Source of the DNA: Methyloligella sp.
GTDB taxonomy: Bacteria; Pseudomonadota; Alphaproteobacteria; Rhizobiales; HXMU1428-3
Length of the DNA stretch: 64,000 nt
Assembly: GCA_021604645.1 (NCBI GenBank)
Contig: BQJJ01000008.1
Coordinates: 62,001-126,000 of the forward strand
Direction: 5' to 3'
Of this stretch, positions 55,850-64,000 are shown in pieces. The position numbers were made by a program, and so were the translations under genes. Below the pieces are notes generated by a model, which saw only the letters and a list, made by a program, of their open reading frames with translations, did no database searches and had not been told where the DNA came from. Numbering within the stretch: position 1 is the first letter of the stretch; every line of letters begins with the position of its first letter.

Positions 55850-57265
55850 TTATTTATACTTCTTTTCCAAATAATCAAAAACGGCGCGCGCAACCTGCGG
55901 CTCCCCGCCAACCGGCTTGCCGGGAAGCGCCTTTGGCGTCCATCCATAAATATCAAAATGGACAAATCGTTTTGCGTTTTCAACAAACCGGCGCAAAAAC
56001 AAACCAGCCGTAATCGATCCAGCAAATGGTCCTGCTGAAATATGGTTCACATCTGCAATCTGCGAGTTCAACCATTTATCATAAGGCTGCCAAAATGGAA
56101 GCCGCCACATATAATCGAATACGGTACGGCTGCTACTTTCAAGTCCTTCAGCCATTTCATCATCATCAGTGTAAAACGGCGGCAAATCCGGCCCCATACC
56201 CACTCGGGCAGCTCCCGTTAAAGTCGCAAAACAGAAAAGCTCATCAACTTCTTGCTCATCAGCAAGCGCAAGCGCATCCGCCAAAACCAAACGCCCTTCT
56301 GCATCTGTATTTTCTATCTCCACAGATAAACCCTTGCGGCTCGGCAAAACATCCCCCGGGCGAAAGGCATTTCCAGAAATATTATTTTCTGCAATAGGGA
56401 GTAAAACCCGCAAATTCAAAGGAAGCTTAGCGCCCATCACCATAGAAGCAATGGTCAAAGCGGTGGCACTGCCACCCATGTCTTTTTTCATCAAATTCAT
56501 TGAGGCACCAGGTTTTAGGTTCAAACCACCTGTATCAAAACAAATGCCTTTACCAACCAATGTCACTTTAGGGTCAGATTTCTTACCCCAATTCAATTCA
56601 ACCAAGCGCGGTGCCTGAGTTGAAGCTCGTCCAACGGCGTGAATGAGAGGAAATTTCTTCACCAACAAAGCATCGCCTTTAACAACACTCATCTTAGCTT
56701 TATTTTGCGCTGCAAATAATTTGATCCGCTCCTCATATACATCCGGTCCCAAATCATTTGCCGGTGTATTAATCAGATCTCGTCCCAAATAAACGGATGT
56801 TAAAATGTTCAATAATTTATCAGCATTAATGGCTTTAGAAAGTTTAAGAACTCGCGCTTCTTTCACAGCACTTGGTTTATACTCATTAAACCGGTACGTC
56901 CCAAGGCCCCACGCTAAAGCCGCATCAAACAGCTCAACTTCAGGTCTTTCAGAAAAGTCGCCATCAAAGTGATAAGCCCCTTCCGGTAATTTAAACGGCA
57001 CATCTCCAAACAGATTGTAAATCATCGGCTCATCTTTGGTACCCAAACCAACGACTGCCGCCTCGACTGCACCCCCTTCATCAAAAAGCAACTCAACCTG
57101 ACCGGCCGTACCTTTAAATGACTTAACATCCAGGTATTTTTTTTGTACGGCACTGAGACCTTTAACAAAAGATGAACAATCTTCTTTATTAACGGCGTAA
57201 ATAGGAGTTGTTTTCTTGCGAGAACCGGCCTCAAGAAAAAGGTCCTTAACCTGTGTGTCAGTCAT
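55850..57265 (-). CDS. Leucyl aminopeptidase family M17 enzyme
   Basis: A 471-residue aminopeptidase with the M17 signature NTDAEGRLVLADAL and metal-site motif GKGICFDTGGLNLKP. It releases N-terminal amino acids from peptides. The N-terminal domain is as long as in PepA but weakly similar, so it belongs to the PepA/PepB-like group. It is paired with the NlpC/P60 gene, suggesting recycling of wall peptides. Confidence 0.9.
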   Translation of the reverse strand: MTDTQVKDLFLEAGSRKKTTPIYAVNKEDCSSFVKGLSAVQKKYLDVKSFKGTAGQVELLFDEGGAVEAAVVGLGTKDEPMIYNLFGDVPFKLPEGAYHFDGDFSERPEVELFDAALAWGLGTYRFNEYKPSAVKEARVLKLSKAINADKLLNILTSVYLGRDLINTPANDLGPDVYEERIKLFAAQNKAKMSVVKGDALLVKKFPLIHAVGRASTQAPRLVELNWGKKSDPKVTLVGKGICFDTGGLNLKPGASMNLMKKDMGGSATALTIASMVMGAKLPLNLRVLLPIAENNISGNAFRPGDVLPSRKGLSVEIENTDAEGRLVLADALALADEQEVDELFCFATLTGAARVGMGPDLPPFYTDDDEMAEGLESSSRTVFDYMWRLPFWQPYDKWLNSQIADVNHISAGPFAGSITAGLFLRRFVENAKRFVHFDIYGWTPKALPGKPVGGEPQVARAVFDYLEKKYK

Positions 57266-57472
57266 TTATTTGCCTTTCAAACAAAATCTCAGCTCAAAAA
57301 TAGCTTCAAAGCTCACATCAGAGACAGATAATATTTACAAATACTTAATTGCCAGCCCCATCAAAAAAGCACAAGAGCAGACAAACTTTTTTTTTATAGT
57401 TAATCATTTGTTGACCGGTGTCCCATAAATTAACGGGTGTAGAGTTAATTACAGTGTAAGTGGAAGTAAAAA

Positions 57473-58264
57473 ATGAATACCTATCAGACACCTATCTTGA
57501 GCTTTAAAAGCCACGTAAAACATGGGCTACTCATTGCAGTCCTATCAACCATTGGTTTATCTGGTTGTGCATCAAGCTATAAAGACACTGATCCAAGGTT
57601 CACTCATTCTCTTACACAACAAAAAGAACTAGATCATTGGCAGCAAAAATACAAAGCCAATAGGAAAGATAGCGCCAACGCAATTGGTTTTGCGAAAGCC
57701 CTGGTGAAGACCAAGCAAGAAAACCGTGCGCTCGACGTTCTTGAAACAGCACACAAACAAAATCCAAATGATAAGCATTTAACCAGTGAATATGGCCGAG
57801 TTGCTTTAATGGCTGGTGAAAACAAATTAGCCAGCAACCTTTTAAAAACCGCAAGCAAAGGCAACAAAGCAGATTGGAAGATCCTATCTGCCAAAGGTGT
57901 ATTAGAAGCACGTGCTGGTAAAAATAAAAACGCGATTAGATATTTCAAACAAGCCCTAAAACATAACCCACGCCAAGCCTCAATTCTAAACAATCTTGGT
58001 TTGGCCTATGCAGTTACTGGAAATTACAGACAAGCTGAAAAATACTTAAAACAAGCTTTGTGGGACACACGCCACATTCGTCAGGTCAGACAAAACCTTG
58101 CTCTAATTTATGCAATGCAAGGTAAGGTGAAAGAAGCTGAAGCCATCGCGTTGCAACCGTTACCAAAGAAATATAAAAAAGTTTCTTCAGCACAAAAACA
58201 TGTTCGAAAAACACCAGTTGCACTAAACAATTTCAATACAAAAGTTATTCCAAATAAAAGGTAA
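57473..58264 (+). CDS. TPR lipoprotein, TadD-like
   Basis: A 263-residue protein with a signal sequence ending in the lipobox LSGC (about residue 32) and three or more TPR units (QALKHNPRQASILNNLGLAY, then AVTGNYRQAEKYLKQALWDT). TadD is the TPR lipoprotein of tight-adherence pili; a general outer-membrane scaffold is the other possibility, and no tad gene is near. Confidence 0.75.
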   Translation: MNTYQTPILSFKSHVKHGLLIAVLSTIGLSGCASSYKDTDPRFTHSLTQQKELDHWQQKYKANRKDSANAIGFAKALVKTKQENRALDVLETAHKQNPNDKHLTSEYGRVALMAGENKLASNLLKTASKGNKADWKILSAKGVLEARAGKNKNAIRYFKQALKHNPRQASILNNLGLAYAVTGNYRQAEKYLKQALWDTRHIRQVRQNLALIYAMQGKVKEAEAIALQPLPKKYKKVSSAQKHVRKTPVALNNFNTKVIPNKR

Positions 58265-58314
58265 AATTTAAACAAGCCTTTTCAAATTGCAATCGTCCCA
58301 ATGGGAAAAAAGCA

Positions 58315-58352
58315 GCCCTTCACTGAAAACAAAAGTGAAGGGCTCTTTTTTT
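58315..58352 (+). terminator. Terminator after the TPR gene
   Basis: GCCCTTCACT / AGTGAAGGGC, a 10-bp perfect stem with a 9-base loop, followed by TCTTTTTTT. Confidence 0.9.
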
Positions 58353-58440
58353 GTGTTTTGAAATTAAAAATAAGATTTTGATAAAATTCTATCCTGCATC
58401 CTAATCACTTTTAGGTAGATTCAAAAAACACCCCTCTATA

Positions 58441-58693
58441 TATACGAAGAAGGAGTTCAGCCCATTTCGGGCTGAAAGACATGGCAGCAAAGCACGGTTG
58501 TTTATGGGCAACCTAAAGCGCAGATACAGACAAAAGCTGCCCGGCGTAACGAGATCAGCCTGAGCGGAGCTTTGCGAGCACGGATAAGCTGATCGCAAAA
58601 AACACCGCCCCTTTGGAGGGTCTGCCGCTTCAGCAGCGACGGTTGCTAGTGGGCAACCTGAAGGAGCATTTAAAAATCATAGCCCGTGAGATA
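58441..58693 (+). ncRNA. Candidate structured RNA or mobile repeat, copy E2
   Basis: Shares with E1: CGAAGAAGGAGT; an 8-bp stem TTCAGCCC/GGGCTGAA; ACATGGCA; a stem GGCAGC/GCTGCC (58483-58488 with 58536-58541) enclosing unit GGTTG-TTTATGGG-CAACC with tail TAAAGCGC (58496-58521); and GCCCGTGAGATA at the end. Between, it has extra material, including a further hairpin unit GGTTGC-TAGTGG-GCAACCTGAAGGAGC at 58641-58667. It lies between converging TPR and penicillin-binding genes. Confidence 0.5.
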
Positions 58694-58705
58694 AAACAGA
58701 GTTTT

Positions 58706-60964
58706 TTATTGCAAAGCTTTTTCAAAAAACTGAGGTTTAATCCGGCGCGTCATACCAACTTCCTTCCAGCCATTTAATGCAACGGGTGCAGTACTCGTTG
58801 CAAGTAGAGAGCGCCGCGGTAAACCTTTGTGTGCAAAACTCATAACATCAGACCAAATTCGAGCCGGTAAGCCGCCGCCCGTCACCTTTTTCATTGATGC
58901 GCCATTATCATTACCAACCCAAACACCAGTAATATAATGACCGCTATAGCCAACAAACCAACCATCTTTAAACCGCTGTGTTGTGCCGGTTTTTCCAGCA
59001 ATATCATGTCCATTTAATTTCGCAATCTTACCAGTGCCGACTTTTAAAACTTGGCGCAACATTTTATTCATTTGGTTCACATGAGTCCCGCTGACCACTT
59101 GCCCCATAGTTGCTTTCTTATGTTTATAAAGCACACGGCCATTAAAGGTGCGAATAGATTTGATCACATAAGGAAACACACCGCGCCCACCATTTGCAAA
59201 TGGCACATAAGCCGATGTTAATTCTAAAACAGATTGTTCAGCCGTCCCAAGTGCTAATGAGAGGTCTTTCTTCATCTCACCTCGCAAGCCTAAACGACGA
59301 GCCGTCTCAATGGTCTTTGCAACCCCAACAGTTCCCATTAATTTCACAGCAACCACATTACTCGAATGAGCAAGCGCCGTACTCAATTTAATTTGACCAC
59401 GATAGATATTTTTGTAATTACGAGGCTGCCACTTATTAAATGATGTTGGTCGGTCAAAGATCAAACTATTTGAATTAAATCCGGATTCTAACGCCGCTAA
59501 ATAGACAAACGGCTTAAAGGTTGAGCCTGTTTGCCTTCGGCTTTTAATAGCCCGGTTAAATTGAGATCTTTGATAATTTTTCCCGCCAACCATCGCGCGC
59601 ACAGCACCATCAGGAGCCATCATTACAAGAGAAGCTTGCCGCACATTCTTCTTTTTTCCGAACTTAGAAAGATAATGCCGAACCCGCCCATCGGCTTGCA
59701 TCTGAACATCACGGTCAATACTTGTTTCAATAATCAAATCAGATTTGTAATCCGTGACATATTCAGGAACCAGATCTGCAATCCAATCAACAATGTAATT
59801 TGAATTAATCGGCAATCGTCGTTTTCGCAATTGCGCTGGTGCGATCAATGCCGTTTTCAATGTCATAGGTGAAATAAAGCCAGACCGTTTCATAGCAAGT
59901 AAGACCAATTTAGCACGTGCCTTCGCAGCCTTATAGTTCGATTTTGGGTTTAACCGAGACGGCGCTTTCAAAAGGCCCGCAAGCATAGCTGCCTCAGGCA
60001 ACGTCAACTTCACAGCTCGTTTGCCAAAATAACGGCGAGCTGCTTGATCAATACCATAGGTTTGATGTCCAAAATAAACCCGGTTAAGATATAGCTCTAA
60101 AATTTCTTGCTTTTCAAATTTCGCTTCAAGCCAAAACGATAGGCCCATTTCTCTAAGTTTGCGAGTAACCGTTCGATCAGAGTTTAGAAATAAATTCTTC
60201 GCCAATTGCTGACTAATCGTTGAACCACCTTGAACTAGGCGCCCTTTTCGCAAGTTTGAAAACATAGCTCTTGAAAAACCGATCGGATCAAACCCCAAAT
60301 GCGAATAAAATCTACGATCTTCAATGGCAATAACCGCCTGGCTCACAAACTTAGGTAATTGCTCCAACCTGACATAATCTTTCACAAGACCGCGTTCAGC
60401 AATAACGCTACCATCCGAAGCCAGCACCTTAATCGCTTGACCACGCTGTTTTAACCCCGCAACAAGCGGATCCGGTAAAGTAACGGTATAGAATAATAAC
60501 AAACCACCCAAAGCAATCGAGGCCCACAAAACAGTAACAGAGCTCCAGTAAAGCAAGGAAAAGGCTGAAAATAACGGACGCCCTCTAGGGCCCCATCCAT
60601 CACCATATATTTTATTTTTATTTGAAGCAGACCGTTTTTTAGATCGTTTCGGTTTTTGAGACTTAAACAAACCAAAAGGAAAAAAATCGACATCAACCAT
60701 CTGGACTGATGAACGCCCAGAAGTTCGCTTCCGGCTTGTATTCCCTGATCTTCTAGTCTGAGATTTTCCACTTTGAGATTTTGCGGGTGAATAGACTTTG
60801 ATCTTTTGAGAAGATCGTTTTGAAGTTGTACGCTTCACACCAGCTGAAACCTTAGGTGCACTCCGAGGCTTCTTTTTAGCTGTTTTTCGCCCCGTTGCCT
60901 TACTAGAACTAGTTTTCTTTCTGGCTTTAGCCTTCGGCTTTGGATCCTCGCCAAACCACCCCAT
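58706..60964 (-). CDS. Class A penicillin-binding protein (PBP1A-like)
   Basis: A 752-residue bifunctional peptidoglycan synthase. A long Lys/Arg/Ser-rich cytoplasmic N-terminus (about 140 residues) precedes one membrane helix, a glycosyltransferase domain with IEDRRFYSHLGFDPIGF and GGSTISQQLAKNLFL, and a transpeptidase domain with STFK (in RQTGSTFKPF), SSN and KTG (AGKTGTTQRF). All catalytic motifs are intact. The start at MGWFGEDPK was preferred over a longer frame from 60994. Confidence 0.92.
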   Translation of the reverse strand: MGWFGEDPKPKAKARKKTSSSKATGRKTAKKKPRSAPKVSAGVKRTTSKRSSQKIKVYSPAKSQSGKSQTRRSGNTSRKRTSGRSSVQMVDVDFFPFGLFKSQKPKRSKKRSASNKNKIYGDGWGPRGRPLFSAFSLLYWSSVTVLWASIALGGLLLFYTVTLPDPLVAGLKQRGQAIKVLASDGSVIAERGLVKDYVRLEQLPKFVSQAVIAIEDRRFYSHLGFDPIGFSRAMFSNLRKGRLVQGGSTISQQLAKNLFLNSDRTVTRKLREMGLSFWLEAKFEKQEILELYLNRVYFGHQTYGIDQAARRYFGKRAVKLTLPEAAMLAGLLKAPSRLNPKSNYKAAKARAKLVLLAMKRSGFISPMTLKTALIAPAQLRKRRLPINSNYIVDWIADLVPEYVTDYKSDLIIETSIDRDVQMQADGRVRHYLSKFGKKKNVRQASLVMMAPDGAVRAMVGGKNYQRSQFNRAIKSRRQTGSTFKPFVYLAALESGFNSNSLIFDRPTSFNKWQPRNYKNIYRGQIKLSTALAHSSNVVAVKLMGTVGVAKTIETARRLGLRGEMKKDLSLALGTAEQSVLELTSAYVPFANGGRGVFPYVIKSIRTFNGRVLYKHKKATMGQVVSGTHVNQMNKMLRQVLKVGTGKIAKLNGHDIAGKTGTTQRFKDGWFVGYSGHYITGVWVGNDNGASMKKVTGGGLPARIWSDVMSFAHKGLPRRSLLATSTAPVALNGWKEVGMTRRIKPQFFEKALQ

Positions 60965-61199
60965 AACTCTTACCCCAACCATAACGCAATACAATAGATG
61001 GTCTTAACCTATAGATGAAAAACTCATTCACCCAATAAGACCGGATACAAAACATGAGAGAACTATAAAGAAAGGACTTTAAGAGCCAGTTAACTTTAAG
61101 AAAAAATGAACAAAACGTCTTAAAAAGGAGAATCTAAATAATAAAAAACTGGTGTCCCAAACAAATAGAACACCAGTTAAAACATGTATTATCAATAAT

Positions 61200-61514
61200 T
61201 TAGCGCGACATCATAGATGAAATCGGCCACATAATCAGTGAAAGAACAATCCGAGCTAACATCACAAAAAACATTAAAACCAAGGAAGCTTCCTCGATAA
61301 TGTAACTATAACCGTTTTTGAAATGAATATAGCTAGGAGAATCTGGAATATAAGAATTAATACTCAGTTTAACATATCCGGCAAAATGCAAGATCTGCTG
61401 AAAATGCCAAGGAAATTGAATGGCCACAAATAACAATAACAAAGCCCCTAAAAAGAAAGCAAAAATCAAGTTACCTATACTCATAAAAAAACGCGTCACA
61501 ACAAAGTCCCCCAA
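61200..61514 (-). CDS. Hypothetical membrane protein, 104 residues
   Basis: Not recognised. Two hydrophobic helices, LIFAFFLGALLLLFVAIQFP near residues 16-35 and ASLVLMFFVMLARIVLSLIM near the C-terminus, flank a polar loop with several Tyr and Ser (YIPDSPSYIHF). It stands alone. Confidence 0.55.
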   Translation of the reverse strand: MGDFVVTRFFMSIGNLIFAFFLGALLLLFVAIQFPWHFQQILHFAGYVKLSINSYIPDSPSYIHFKNGYSYIIEEASLVLMFFVMLARIVLSLIMWPISSMMSR

Positions 61515-61686
61515 ATAATTGATTTATAACTTAAAAAGCACATTCACAACCAAAGACAAAAAATTACTTAATTCACCATAAACCATTACAAATCACAGAG
61601 TCTATTGTAAAATGAAAAGTAAGATTGTTGAGTATATTGCATGATCAAAAACTAACCCTGAGAATGATTAAAACAATCCCAAAACA

Positions 61687-63003
61687 CTACTTTCTTTTTA
61701 CAACAAAGAAACGACGGCCATCTGCATCTCGTGTCTTAGCTATCAAGTTCGTACGCGCATGCGCAGGTTTTGAAAGACCGACCAATTCTTTAATATCCTT
61801 TAAAATACTGGTAGCCTCAGCAAAATAAGAATGGCCTAACAAACTGGCATCAACACCTGTTGCATCAATTGTATCAATATCATCAAGGACAATAAGATTT
61901 TCACCAGCATCTCCAGCACGAGCATAACCACCATGCACCTCACGAGACGTTTGCAAGGCCCTGTCATCTGCAGACGCATAAAGAGTGGTGTTCTGCGAGG
62001 CTTCAACCAGCTTTGGCGCTAAATCATTGATGAAAACTTCAGCATCAATATCTGGAGCCGCCAAGATAATTTCTTTAAAACGTTTTTTTAAATCTGGCCG
62101 TTCAGACATAACACCAGCCACAGCATTCGATAAAACACGGGTTCCCATAGAATGAGCCACCAAATAAATATTATCCGCCTGAGTATCGGTTGCGATCTGA
62201 ATCAAGAATTTTTTCAAATAAGAATATGACCACTTGGCATTCGTTTCATCATGAGTATAAGACGTCAGTGTAATCTCACCACGAGAGGGCCAGCTAAAAA
62301 AGATTGGCGCCCCATCAAATTTCAAATCATGATGGATCTGTGCAGTCCGGCGAGCTGCATCTTTAAATGCCACATTGTAGCCATGCACAAAAACAAACGC
62401 ATTTTTACCAGAAGCCCTAGAGATCGTATCATTAAGTTGTGCAGCCACACCGCGCCAACTTAAAGTGTTCACCTTTTGCAAAACCACATGTTTTGTTGGA
62501 TCTTCGCTAAACTCCATCTTCCACCATTTCGGTGCTTCAAGAGCTCCTGTTTTATGCGTCAAAGGAATAGCAATTTCACAAATCCCATAACTCATTTCAC
62601 CGCGAGTTTTTCCATAAAATTTATTGGCTTCTGTCTCACCAGTCCTGTTTCTATTGGTACCGTAAAACACCTTAACCCTGTGAAAGCCATCCTTTTCAGC
62701 ACGGTCAATTTCAAACTTCCGCACTTTAGGTTTCGTTGTTGTAAGAGGTCTTGCCTCTGGTTTCTCAATCCGCATAGCTTCGGGAAGAGGTGTCGTCGCT
62801 ACTTTTCCTCCATCGGGTAATTCTTTTGGATAATCAAGTTTTGATGGCGCCTCAATAGCAGCAATATCATCAGGACTACCAGGCGCCACTTCTTTTTCTG
62901 CCTTTTTAGGCATTGAAGTTATATCTTCAGCACTACAGGCACTTAATAACAGACCTCCACCCAATAGAAGGCATATCACCATAAAGAATCTCTGCCACTG
63001 CAT
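61687..63003 (-). CDS. DUF900-type alpha/beta hydrolase lipoprotein
   Basis: A 438-residue protein with a signal sequence ending in lipobox LSAC (about residue 23) and an alpha/beta hydrolase domain of the DUF900 family: FVHGYNVAFKDAARRTAQIH, the nucleophile in VAHSMGTRVL, and an Asp in LAAPDIDAEVF. The family has no established substrate. The ATG behind AGGGAG was chosen; a longer frame from 63066 would bury the signal peptide. Confidence 0.82.
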   Translation of the reverse strand: MQWQRFFMVICLLLGGGLLLSACSAEDITSMPKKAEKEVAPGSPDDIAAIEAPSKLDYPKELPDGGKVATTPLPEAMRIEKPEARPLTTTKPKVRKFEIDRAEKDGFHRVKVFYGTNRNRTGETEANKFYGKTRGEMSYGICEIAIPLTHKTGALEAPKWWKMEFSEDPTKHVVLQKVNTLSWRGVAAQLNDTISRASGKNAFVFVHGYNVAFKDAARRTAQIHHDLKFDGAPIFFSWPSRGEITLTSYTHDETNAKWSYSYLKKFLIQIATDTQADNIYLVAHSMGTRVLSNAVAGVMSERPDLKKRFKEIILAAPDIDAEVFINDLAPKLVEASQNTTLYASADDRALQTSREVHGGYARAGDAGENLIVLDDIDTIDATGVDASLLGHSYFAEATSILKDIKELVGLSKPAHARTNLIAKTRDADGRRFFVVKRK

Positions 63004-63149
63004 TTGAATAACTCCCTCAAGATTTTTTGTAAAATGATGGTAAAATAAAAACCGGCCATAAACCAAACCACACTATAGCCCCATAGTTAACCTGTAAAAA
63101 GTGAAATTAATTTGTCACCACCGCTTTCTATTAAAAAAACATACAAATA

Positions 63150-63181
63150 AAAAAAGCCCGGCTCTTTTCAAAGCCAGACTT
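63150..63181 (-). terminator. Terminator of the DUF1223 gene
   Basis: On the minus strand AAGTCTGGCT pairs with AGCCGGGCTT using two G-T pairs, followed by TTTTTTT. On the plus strand two of those pairs are A-C mismatches, so it works in one direction only. Confidence 0.75.
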
Positions 63182-63219
63182 CATGTAACTCATTAATAAA
63201 ACTCGAATTTCAAGACATA

Positions 63220-63990
63220 CTATTTAATTTCAAGCGCACCAAGTACCGGGCCAGATGCCCCAACTTGAGCTAAAAATATACAATGTTTGCCATCCTTAGG
63301 TCTAATCTTGTCTCTTGCAACTGTCAGATCAACACCGCCTTTACCAAAATCAGCCACCTTTTCAACACCAAGAACAATATTATGGTAAGCAATGGTACGG
63401 CCTCTGTTCTCGCCGCGGCGTATAGCAACATTAGCCTTATCTTTCACCCAAACCATCCATAAAACAACACCTTGAGTTGCAACAACATCATCAGACCAAA
63501 TGCGAACCTTTTCACCTTCAATCTCAGAAACCTTTAGATTAATTAATTTAGAATTTAATCTTTGCTTCGTTTCCTTGATCTTGGTGTTAATTTTATATTG
63601 GCTCGCCCCATTCATATGCTCAAGCCCATTCACAACAGCTTGCGGTGTATAAACTGATCCATCACCTCTGGCGCGTGCATAATTTCTCTGACGCTCACTA
63701 TTTGCTTTCTTGCCATAAGTATCCCGCCATCCAAGGTAATCCCAATAATCAACTGAGTAACTAAGAGCCACTACATTCGGGGCTGTTACATATTTCTCCA
63801 AAAGTACATCTGCTGGCGGACAAGATGAACACCCCTGGCTAGTAAAAAGCTCAACCACTGTATTGGCTGGCTTTATTTTAAAAGTCGAAAAGGTCCCAGT
63901 TTCAGTCCCTTCAGCAAAACTAGCTGTTCCGCTAGAAATTAAAAATGAAAGACCGATAAGGCACTTTATAAAAATAGATCTCATTAGCAT
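63220..63990 (-). CDS. DUF1223 thioredoxin-fold exported protein
   Basis: A 256-residue protein with a signal peptide (about 1-26, ending SFAE) and the DUF1223 motif VVELFTSQGCSSCPPADVLL, which looks like a CxxC thioredoxin site (CSSC). The family is common in Alphaproteobacteria, periplasmic, of unknown reaction. VYTPQAVVNG is another family motif. A second Met (third codon) is an alternative start. Confidence 0.83.
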   Translation of the reverse strand: MLMRSIFIKCLIGLSFLISSGTASFAEGTETGTFSTFKIKPANTVVELFTSQGCSSCPPADVLLEKYVTAPNVVALSYSVDYWDYLGWRDTYGKKANSERQRNYARARGDGSVYTPQAVVNGLEHMNGASQYKINTKIKETKQRLNSKLINLKVSEIEGEKVRIWSDDVVATQGVVLWMVWVKDKANVAIRRGENRGRTIAYHNIVLGVEKVADFGKGGVDLTVARDKIRPKDGKHCIFLAQVGASGPVLGALEIK

Positions 63991-64000
63991 CCGCCAATTC

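Overview
The window looks like chromosomal DNA from a low-GC, probably marine alphaproteobacterium of the Hyphomicrobiales (Rhizobiales) type. The evidence is the murA-DUF2948-hisD-UPF0262-LMW phosphatase-infA-maf-yacG gene order, an rpmI-rplT-pheS-pheT cluster with infC elsewhere, a PodJ-like polarity protein, a TIGR02186/TauE pair, and DUF1223, DUF1428 and SdhAF4-type proteins typical of that group. Genus cannot be fixed from the sequence alone. Phage, plasmid, transposase and CRISPR genes were not seen.

Bases 1-8004 form a sulfur-oxidation island. The 3' end of soxC is followed by a short single-haem soxD and a SoxH-like metallo-beta-lactamase-fold protein that has lost the usual HxHxDH zinc motif. 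An operon then encodes a persulfide dioxygenase, a fused DUF442 plus type II sulfide:quinone oxidoreductase, a SulP anion transporter and a 1-Cys peroxiredoxin. A clear promoter whose -10 box lies inside a perfect AT-rich palindrome precedes it. Read together: sulfide is oxidised to persulfide at the quinone pool, persulfide sulfur to sulfite, the product anion crosses the membrane through SulP, and the peroxiredoxin handles peroxide. An NsrR-like Rrf2 regulator faces the operon across a shared terminator.

Bases 8159-12535 hold a patatin-like lipoprotein and a TetR-controlled divergent operon (NTF2-like, FMN-binding and alpha/beta-hydrolase proteins) with a perfect 10-bp inverted-repeat operator. 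Bases 12618-25045 are mixed housekeeping and accessory genes: a RhlE-type helicase, HIT and EF-hand proteins, a Lys/Ala/Pro histone-H1-like protein, bacterioferritin with its ferredoxin, DUF2130, transporters and acs. Bases 25644-33674 carry rpmI-rplT-pheST and infC, the latter apparently starting at a rare ATC codon. A decayed copy of a flavoprotein gene end lies 1 kb from the intact gene in this stretch. Bases 33874-47633 hold envelope genes (glycosyltransferase, HtpX, TauE, PodJ-like protein, sodium symporter, MscL). Bases 47823-64000 hold a DUF805 gene broken by a 14-bp tandem duplication, tRNA-Thr, a 53-residue gene not usually called, the murA-to-yacG block, two peptidases, a class A penicillin-binding protein and two envelope proteins.

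Two layers are not explained by genes. (1) A dispersed family of short hairpins (stem, GTGGG-type loop, CTGAAG tail) occurs ten times between genes. The stem changes sequence but keeps pairing, and all copies found are on the + strand. (2) Two larger intergenic elements (about 32877-33100 and 58441-58693) share blocks of sequence and have compensating stem changes, as expected of a structured RNA family or a mobile palindromic repeat. These are the best candidates for something undescribed here.
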